This document shows positions 17,614 through 23,143 of a stretch of 23,143 nt of DNA, in pieces. This DNA is from Porphyrobacter sp. (GTDB lineage: Bacteria; Pseudomonadota; Alphaproteobacteria; Sphingomonadales; Sphingomonadaceae), in contig JACIYY010000122.1 of NCBI GenBank assembly GCA_014359685.1, forward strand, positions 1 to 23,143, written 5' to 3'. A program made the position numbers and the translations under genes. The notes beneath the pieces are model-generated. The model saw nothing but the letters and a program-made list of their open reading frames with translations, was not told where the DNA came from and did no database searches. Every line of letters starts with the position of its first letter. Within the stretch, counting starts at the first letter, position 1.

Positions 17614-18263
17614 TGGCGCAGGCGGCGGCTCCCCCGGCAAAGCCGAAATCGGGCTGGATCAACGTGCTGGTCGATTACGGCCCGCTGCTGGTGTTCTTCC
17701 TCACCTACCGCCACTTCGCCCCCGAGGGCGAGGATGCGGGCGGCGAGATCTTCGCTGTCATCCGCGGCACCGGGGCGTTCATCGTCGCCGCGCTGGTGGC
17801 GCTGGCGGTCAGCCGCTGGCGGCTGGGCAGGGTGTCGCCGATGCTGTGGCTATCGACGGTGCTGATCGTCGGCTTCGGGGCGCTGACGATCTTCTTCGCC
17901 GATCCGGTATTCGTGCAGCTGAAGCCGACCATCATCTATCTCGGCTTCGGGGTGGTCCTGCTGGGCGGTTGGATGAGAGGCAAGGCGCTGCTGAAGGTGC
18001 TGCTGGAGGCCGCGTTCGAGGGGCTGTCCGACGAAGGCTGGCTGAAGCTGTCGCGCAACTGGGGCTGGTTCTTCCTGTTCCTGGCCGCGCTGAACGAGGG
18101 GCTGCGGCTGTATCTGGGCTTCGGCGACTGGCTGGCGGCGAAGCTGTGGGTGTTCATGCCGTTGAGCTTCCTGTTCACCTTCACCCAACTGCCGATGCTG
18201 CTGCGGCACGGGCTGAGCGTGGAGGCGGAAAAGACCGTCGTCCAGAACCCGCCGCCCGAATGA
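17610..18263 (+). CDS. yciB: Inner-membrane septation protein YciB/IspZ
   Basis: Polytopic inner-membrane protein of 217 residues with about five hydrophobic segments. The family's LVDYGPLLVFFLTYR near the N-terminus, FADPVFVQLKPTIIY and NEGLRLYLGFGDW are visible. It is linked with cell division and envelope integrity in enterobacteria and shigellae, though the molecular role is unclear. The start uses an ATG overlapping the ftsY stop; a second ATG follows at once and could be used instead. It is the last gene of the dapF-mtaB-ftsY run, with a possible terminator after it. Confidence 0.93.
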   Translation: MMAQAAAPPAKPKSGWINVLVDYGPLLVFFLTYRHFAPEGEDAGGEIFAVIRGTGAFIVAALVALAVSRWRLGRVSPMLWLSTVLIVGFGALTIFFADPVFVQLKPTIIYLGFGVVLLGGWMRGKALLKVLLEAAFEGLSDEGWLKLSRNWGWFFLFLAALNEGLRLYLGFGDWLAAKLWVFMPLSFLFTFTQLPMLLRHGLSVEAEKTVVQNPPPE

Positions 18264-18269
18264 CGCATT

Positions 18270-18289
18270 CCCGCCGAGTCGCGGGGTCT
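18270..18289 (+). terminator. Possible terminator of the dapF-yciB operon
   Basis: Arms CCCGC (18270-18274) and GCGGG (18281-18285) form a short stem with a 6-base loop, followed by GTCTTGTT. The stem is only 5 bp, so strength is doubtful. Confidence 0.4.
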
Positions 18290-18381
18290 TGTTGATGAAA
18301 CACATGCGCGCGCAGCCTTGCCACGGCGGCGAAAAGCGGGCGCGGCGATAGGCGCGCGGCGCAGGCGTAGGACAGCGCTTT

Positions 18382-18393
18382 CGGCCTAGGCCG
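18382..18393. repeat. 12-base perfect palindrome
   Basis: CGGCCTAGGCCG lies between yciB and the DUF6968-like gene. It could be an operator or a chance symmetry in GC-rich DNA. Its central CTAG also resembles target sites used by IS5-family elements. Confidence 0.4.
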
Positions 18394-18454
18394 TGAACCC
18401 ATAAAGATTGGCTCCGCACGCATGTCGTGTCAGACCCGCCTCACGGAGGGGCGG

Positions 18455-18805
18455 ATGGACGACGCGGCTTTTCTAGAGCGCAAGTTTGAGCTGGACGGCG
18501 GTGGCCTGCTGGTGCGCTTCTACACGCCTTTCAAGGCTCCCGGCGGGGAGTTCCAATGCCAGTATTCGGTAGGATGGCCGGAGCAAGAAGTCCGGCGTTA
18601 CGCGTGCGGGCTGGACGGCGTTCAGGCGCTGATGCTGGCGATGCGGACCGTTCACACCGAGCTTGTCGAGAGCGACGCCTACAAGGGCGGGCGGCTTACC
18701 TGGTGCGGACAGGCTGATCTCGATCTTCCGCCTACTTGGGGCGGCGGATCGCTCTACGATGCTCCTCCCCCACCGGACGGAGATGCGCCGACGGGGCCAG
18801 CATAG
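18455..18805 (+). CDS. Small hypothetical protein, DUF6968-like
   Basis: A 116-residue protein beginning at ATG 18455 with GGAGG 5 bases upstream; an ATG-containing extension to 18422 lacks that support. It contains ERKFELDGGGLLVRFYTPF, a GLDGVQALMLAMRTVHTEL helix, then a glycine- and proline-rich tail. The arrangement recalls DUF6968 proteins of unknown function, but I cannot confirm this. There are no membrane segments or signal peptide. It lies just before an insertion sequence and ends about 38 bases from the transposase start, so its tail may be altered by the insertion. Confidence 0.65.
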   Translation: MDDAAFLERKFELDGGGLLVRFYTPFKAPGGEFQCQYSVGWPEQEVRRYACGLDGVQALMLAMRTVHTELVESDAYKGGRLTWCGQADLDLPPTWGGGSLYDAPPPPDGDAPTGPA

Positions 18806-18842
18806 GCTTTCCCACGAGCGCCTCATCTGATTCAGCTTCGGC

Positions 18843-19609
18843 ATGAGCCGATATGATCTTACCGACTTCGAGTGGCGCGTGATCGAGCCGCTCCTGCCCA
18901 ACAAGCCCCGAGGCGTGCCGCGCGTTGATGATCGCCGCACGCTGAACGGCATCTTCTGGGTGCTGCGCTCCGGCGCGCCGTGGCGTGACCTGCCGGAGCG
19001 CTACGGCCCGCGCACCACCTGCTACAACCGCTTCGTGCGATGGCGGAAAGCGGGCGTGTGGGACCGGCTGCTGGACGCCATCACTGCCGCCCACGACGGC
19101 GAGATACAGATGATCGACAGCACCTCCGTTCGCGCCCACCAGCAGGCCGCGACGGCAAAAAAGGGGGTCCAGATCACTGTCTCGGTCGATCACGCGGCGG
19201 GCTCACGACCAAGATCCACGTCGTCGTCGACGCGCAGGGCCTTCCGATCCGGCTCGGCCTGACCGCCGGGCAGAAGCACGACGGCCAGATCGCTGATACG
19301 CTACTCGACCACCTCGGGCCTCGCACCATCGTGCTGGCGGACAAGGCTTATGACGCCGACCGCATTCGCGCCCTGATCCAAGATCAGGGCGCCACGCCCA
19401 ACATCCCGCCGAAGAGCAATCGCAAGTGGAAGCCATGCTTCAGCAAGCGACTCTATCGAGAGCGCAACCTGATCGAGCGGTTCTTTTCCAAGCTGAAGCA
19501 CTTCCGCCGCATCGCCACCCGCTATGACAAACTCGCAGCCAACTTCCTCGCCATGGTCCAGCTCGCATCAGTGCGGCTGTGGCTCAGGGCTTATGAGTCT
19601 ACGACCTAG
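18843..19609 (+). CDS. IS5-family transposase made by -1 frameshifting (two overlapping frames)
   Basis: Frame 1 begins at ATG 18843 ([19 protein letters not shown], the IS5 N-terminal domain) and carries the first catalytic Asp in [11 protein letters not shown]. After the slippery site the product continues in the -1 frame as [16 protein letters not shown]. The second Asp is in [10 protein letters not shown] and the Glu in [18 protein letters not shown]. The joined product is about 255 residues, normal for this group, and the DDE set and both domains are complete, so the element may still be active. Without frameshifting, frame 1 runs on to 19262 and gives a short product that may act as an inhibitor. 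Confidence 0.9.
19157..19163 (+). other. Programmed -1 ribosomal frameshift site
   Basis: The heptamer A AAA AAG lies in the correct zero frame (codons GCA AAA AAG of the first transposase frame) and is followed by GGGGG. Slipping back one base here opens the reading frame that carries the rest of the catalytic domain. Confidence 0.85.
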
Positions 19610-21501
19610 ATTTCCACCTGGCTGCCCAGTTCCACCACCCGGTTGGTGGGCAGGTTGAAGAACTGCATCGGCGTGGCCGCGTTGCGCATCATCCATGCGA
19701 ACAGCTTTTCGCGCCACAGCATCATCCCCGGCCGGCGCGACGGTAGCAGCGTCTGGCGCGACAGGAAGAAGCTGGTCTTCATCATGTCGAACGGCGCGCC
19801 GCACAGGGTCATGGATTTGAGTGCGGCGGGCACGTCGGTCTCCTCCATGAAGCCATAGCGCAGCGTCACCCGGTAGAAGCCGTCGCCCAGCTGCTCGATC
19901 CGGTAGCGTTCCGCCGCATCGACATAGGGTTCATCGGCGATTTCGACGGTCAGCACCACCACCCGTTCGTGCAGCACCTTGTTGTGTTTGATGTTGTGAA
20001 GCAGCGCAGACGGCGTCCCGGTGGCCCCGGAATTCATGAAAATCGCCGTCCCCGGCACCCGCGCGGTCGAATTGCGCGCCGATTTGGCGAAAATATCGAG
20101 CGGAAGCGACACTTCCCCCATCCGTTCGCGCATCAGGCGGCGACCCTTGGCCCAGGTGGTCAGCAGCGTGAAGGCGACCCCGCCGACCAGCAGCGGGAAC
20201 CAGCCGCCATCGGGGATCTTGGTGGCGTTGGCCGCGAAATAGGCGCCATCGACGATGAAGAACACCAGCGCCACGGGGATCGCCAGCCATACCTTTCACC
20301 GCCACACCGCCAGCAGCAGCACCGCCATCAGGCAGGTGTCGATCAGCATCGCCCCGGTCACCGCAATGCCATAGGCCGAGGCGAGGTTGGAGGAATTGCG
20401 GAAGAACAGCACCAGCAGGATCACCGCGATGCACAAGGTCCAGTTGATCGCCGGGATATAGATCTGGCCCTGATGCTTGTGGCTGGTGTGGAGGATCGAC
20501 AGCCGCGGCACGAAGCCCAGCTGGATCGCCTGATGAGTGACCGAGAACGCGCCCGAGATCACCGCCTGGCTGGCGATGAAGGTGGCCGCGGTGGCCAGCA
20601 GCACCAGCGGCAGGCGCAGCGCCTCCGGCGCGAGGAAGAAGAACGGGTTGAGGATCGCCTCCTCCGCCGCCGCATCCCCCAGCGCGATGATCATCGCCCC
20701 TTGGCCGAAATAATTGAGCAGCAGGCACGGCATGACGAAGCCGAACCAGCCGAGCCGCATCGGCCCGCGGCCGAAATGGCCCATGTCGGAATACAGCGCC
20801 TCCGAACCGGTCACCGCCAGCACCACCGAGCCGAGCGCGAGGAAGGCGAGCCAGCGGTCGGTGACGAAGAACTGCACCGCATACCACGGGTTCAACGCCC
20901 ACAGGATCGCCGGCGCCTCCACGACATGCACGATCCCCAGCACCGCCAGCACGGCGAAATAGGCGATCATCACCGGGGCGAACAGCGCGCCCACGCGGGT
21001 CGTCCCGCGCTTCTGGATGACGAACAGCCCCACCAGCAGCACCAGCGCGATCGGGATCACCAGCGGATCGAGCCGCTCGTCCACCACGGTCAGCCCTTCG
21101 ACCGCCGACAGCACCGAAATCGCCGGGGTGATCATGCTGTCGCCGTAGAACAGCGCGGTGGCGAACACCCCCAGCATGACCGTGATCCAGCCATAGCCGG
21201 CGCGCCCGATATAGCGGCTGATCAGCGCCACCAGCGCCAGCGTGCCGCCCTGGCCCTTGTTGTCGGCGCTCATCAGGATGGCGACATACTGGATCGAGAC
21301 CACCAGCGTCATCGACCAGAAGATCAGGCTGACCACGCCGAGGATGTGCAGATCGTCGATCGCCAGCGGATGCGGGCCGCGAAAGGTTTCGCGGAACGCG
21401 TAGAGCGGACTGGTGCCGATATCGCCGAAGACGATCCCGATCGCCCCGACGGCCAGCGCCAGCTTGGCGGAGCCCCGCCCTTCCCCTGTGCCAGCGCTCA
21501 T
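19606..21501 (-). pseudogene. kup: Potassium uptake protein Kup, broken by an in-frame TGA
   Basis: Low-affinity K+/H+ symporter of the inner membrane. A single frame of 632 codons covers the whole family length, from [20 protein letters not shown] to the conserved C-terminal [12 protein letters not shown]. Motifs include [18 protein letters not shown] and about 12 hydrophobic segments before the soluble tail. The frame is interrupted by TGA at 20296-20298 (codon 402), between LLLAVWR and [13 protein letters not shown]. Relatives have Trp at this place, so TGG to TGA is the likely change. There is no frame change, so the two halves are one gene. A GTG at 20274 could restart the tail, but it would lack the transport core. 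The gene's stop TAG is formed at the edge of the IS. ATG 21501 is the family start; a TTG at 21537 is possible. A sequencing error is an alternative. Confidence 0.88.
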
Positions 21502-21639
21502 CGCGACATGCGGCCCCTCATCATCGGCCGGCTGCAATCTGCCGGCACCCGAAGGCGCGGCGCGTAGCAGCGGGCGCGAGCGGCTGCAATGGGAGCGGCC
21601 GGGCCGGGCGGCGAAACGCGCCGAGCCGTGCGGCGGGGG

Positions 21640-22190
21640 TCACAGCGGAGGGCGCTGCGGCGGGACCGATGGCGGCGGCGGGGCCGGGGGCGCAGGCGGG
21701 GCCGGGGGCGGCTGGCCGGCCGAGATCTGCCGCAGCAGGGCATCGAGGCGGGCGAGGCGCTGCGCCAGCGCGGCGCGGGCGGGATCGTCGGGGGCGGTCC
21801 CCGATGTCGTCCCCGGCGCGGCGAGAGCATCGGCCCAGATCGTGCGCCCGTCCATCACGCTGCCCTGCCGGATCAGCGCAAAGCCGAGGAAATAGGCCGG
21901 CGCGACGCTCGACGGATCGGCGGCGGCGGCGCGGCGGAAGGCGAGCAGCGCGGGTTCGGTCAGCCGCCCGCCGGCATGTTCGACCAGCACATTGGCCAGC
22001 GCCAGCCAGGCTTCGGCGTCCTCCGGATCGCGCGCCACCGCCTCTGCCAGCAGCGCGGCGGCATCGGCATAGCGCCCGCGCGCGGCGAAGGCATCGGCGG
22101 TCAGCACCAGCGGGCTGCGCGAACGCTCGGCCGGGGCGACGAAGTCCTGCCGCGCGGCTTTCAGCCACGGCCCGGCCCCGGTGGCATCGG
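21640..22190 (-). CDS. TPR protein resembling the C-terminal half of CcmI/CycH, 5' end missing
   Basis: About 183 C-terminal residues remain. They begin near WLKAARQDF and continue with SRSPLVLTADAFAARGRYADAA, tandem tetratricopeptide repeats (DPEDAEAWLALANVLVEHAGG and FRRAAAADPSSVAPAYFLGFALIRQG), and a proline-rich tail. This arrangement is like the periplasmic domain of CcmI/CycH, which hands apocytochrome c to the haem ligation machinery. The N-terminal membrane part is lost because the sphingomonad sequence stops near 22190-22203. Open reading continues upstream to 23094 in this frame but is antisense to a Pseudomonas-type gene and is not real coding. It lies upstream of kup on the same strand. 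Confidence 0.65.
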
Positions 22191-22200
22191 CGCGCGGACG

Positions 22201-22959
22201 GGTCTCAACCTGGTAGTGGTCCTGGCCATCGCCGCGCTGTTCACCGGGTTCTGGGCCTTGATCAACCGCCCGGTATCCGCCCCCGCCTGGCCGGAACAGA
22301 TTTCCGGTTTTTCCTACTCGCCCTTCCGTCTCGGCCAAAGCCCACAGAAGGGCCAGTACCCCAGCGAGGATGAGATCCGCCAGGACCTTGAGCAACTGAA
22401 CAAGCTGACCGACAACATCCGTATCTACACCGTCGAAGGTACCCAGGCCGAGGTGCCGCGCCTGGCCGAGGAGCTTGGCCTGCGCATCACCCTGGGAATC
22501 TGGATCAGCAACGACCAGGAACGCAACGAGCGGGAGATCGAAAAGGCCATCGGCCTGGCCAACACTTCGCGCAGCGTGGTGCGGGTGGTCGTCGGCAACG
22601 AGGCGTTGTTCCGCGAGGAAGTTAGCGCCGAGCAGTTGATCGGCTACCTCGACCGGGTCCGTGCCGCGGTCAAGGTGCCGGTGACCACCAGTGAGCAGTG
22701 GCACATCTGGAAGGAGCACCCGGAGCTGGCGAAACACGTCGACCTGATCGCCGCGCACATCCTGCCCTACTGGGAGTTCGTGCCCATGAAGGACTCGGTG
22801 GAGTTCGTCCTCGACCGCGCCCGCGAGTTGCGCAAGCAATTCCCACGCAAGCCGCTGCTGCTCTCGGAGGTCGGCTGGCCGAGCAACGGCCGCATGCGTG
22901 GCGGCGCCGACGCCACCCAGGCCGACCAGGCCATCTACCTGCGCACCCTGGTCAACACC
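22201..22959 (+). CDS. ndvB: Fragment of a Pseudomonas-type NdvB-like GH17/beta-glucosyltransferase
   Basis: An open frame without start or stop inside the segment, about 253 residues. It begins with a membrane segment (LNLVVVLAIAALFTGFWALI), followed by a glycoside hydrolase family 17 domain: ISGFSYSPFR, the VVVGNEALFR block with the acid/base Glu, and LLLSEVGWPSNGRMRGG with the second catalytic Glu. This matches the N-terminal part of the pseudomonad glucan glucosyltransferase (NdvB type, about 860 residues), whose GT2 domain should follow but is missing. Codon use and residues fit Pseudomonas, not the sphingomonad genes to the left. It breaks off near 22960 after YLRTLVNTL. Most likely a contaminant or chimeric fragment. 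Confidence 0.85.
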
Positions 22960-23055
22960 CTCGACACCGCCGCCATGGACCAGGCCCGCGCTCGTCAGCA
23001 GCAGCTGACCAAACCGGCCGGCTCCCTCGGCCAACTCGAAGGCCTGGCGATACGC
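22960..23055 (+). CDS. cobT: Fragment of cobT (N-terminal part), joined in frame to the ndvB fragment
   Basis: About 32 residues reading LDTAAMDQARARQQQLTKPA followed by GSLGQLEGLAIR. This is the conserved N-terminal part of nicotinate-nucleotide--dimethylbenzimidazole phosphoribosyltransferase (cobalamin lower-ligand assembly) as seen in pseudomonads. The protein's first ten or so residues are replaced by the ndvB fragment, and its homology stops near 23055. The two fragments share frame by chance or through short homology around CTCGAC. Not a working gene. Confidence 0.75.
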
Positions 23056-23143
23056 TCTGGCACGGCCCTCGGCAATGAGAGCGAGTCTCGACAACGACGT
23101 TTGATGAACATTTCGTCAGGGAGCTATCGCCCGAACCTGCGCT
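23056..23143. other. Unidentified terminal segment
   Basis: These last 88 bases do not continue cobT. No family is recognisable in either strand. The sequence is less GC-rich than the sphingomonad part, which fits a further short piece of foreign DNA. Confidence 0.4.

Larger units (their letters stand above)
18806..19609 (+). mobile_element. IS5-family (IS427-group-like) insertion sequence, ends approximate
   Basis: A two-frame DDE transposase with a programmed frameshift fills most of this segment. The right end lies at or within a few bases of CTAG (19606-19609), the YTAR-type target typical of the group. The left end is somewhere between 18806 and 18825. The two ends share CTCAT (18822-18826 against the complement of 19593-19597), but I could not define full terminal inverted repeats or a clear target duplication. 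Confidence 0.75.

Noticed and set aside
19606..20298. Second, separate kup-like gene starting at 20274, or a frameshift in kup
   Set aside because: Both halves are in the same frame, separated by a single TGA and seven sense codons that fit the family. It is one gene with a nonsense codon.
19969..21567. 532-codon plus-strand frame opposite kup
   Set aside because: Antisense shadow rich in Arg, His and Gln; the kup frame on the other strand carries all conserved motifs.
21640..23094. 484-codon minus-strand frame that could be called one long TPR protein
   Set aside because: Only the part below about 22190 has TPR character. The rest is antisense to the ndvB and cobT fragments and crosses the chimeric joins.
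22201..23143. Novel GH17-CobT fusion protein
   Set aside because: Each part is an incomplete fragment of a known pseudomonad gene, the similarity ends abruptly at both joins, and it lies at the window end. A chimera explains it better.

Overview
The window looks like alphaproteobacterial DNA of the order Sphingomonadales. The support is GC-rich sequence, a PEPxxWA-CTERM surface protein, the order dapF-mtaB-ftsY-yciB, and aromatic-ring degradation enzymes of the type known from sphingomonads. The last ~950 bases do not fit this. They read as pieces of Pseudomonas-type genes and are most likely a chimeric contig end.

Layout. (1) 1-3230: aromatic catabolism genes. A nahE-type hydratase-aldolase (minus) runs towards the first codons of a further gene at the window edge. 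A benD/xylL-type cis-diol dehydrogenase (plus) diverges from nahE and converges on a BphA4/AhdA4-type ferredoxin reductase (minus). Together they suggest part of a polycyclic or monocyclic aromatic pathway; the ring-hydroxylating oxygenase is not in view. (2) 3411-7940, all minus: aspS, acpP, fabF, mltG (tRNA charging, fatty-acid synthesis, peptidoglycan processing), with fabF and mltG overlapping by 3 bases. (3) 8168-10334, plus: RNase D and an OxyR regulator that keeps both redox cysteines. (4) 10542-11150: a noticeably lower-GC gene for a secreted PEPxxWA-CTERM protein, followed by ~330 bases without a gene. (5) 11479-14516: pgsA diverging from an LplT-like MFS transporter, a small uncertain ORF, a CsbD stress protein with a strong terminator, and an EVE-domain protein. 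(6) 14634-18263, plus: dapF-mtaB-ftsY-yciB, each gene overlapping the next by 4 bases, so probably one translationally coupled operon. (7) 18455-21501: a small DUF6968-like protein, an IS5-family insertion sequence with a programmed -1 frameshift site, and a kup potassium transporter broken by an in-frame TGA and abutted at its stop codon by the IS. (8) 21640 to about 22190: the C-terminal part of a TPR protein resembling CcmI/CycH, cut off by the junction. (9) about 22200-23143: a fragment of an ndvB-like GH17/glucosyltransferase gene, joined in frame to the start of cobT, then ~90 unidentified bases.

I see no rRNA, tRNA or CRISPR array. I did not find a convincing new multi-gene system. The points most worth checking are the chimeric right end, the interrupted kup gene, the abrupt change from catabolic to core genes near 3300, and the low-GC PEPxxWA-CTERM gene.
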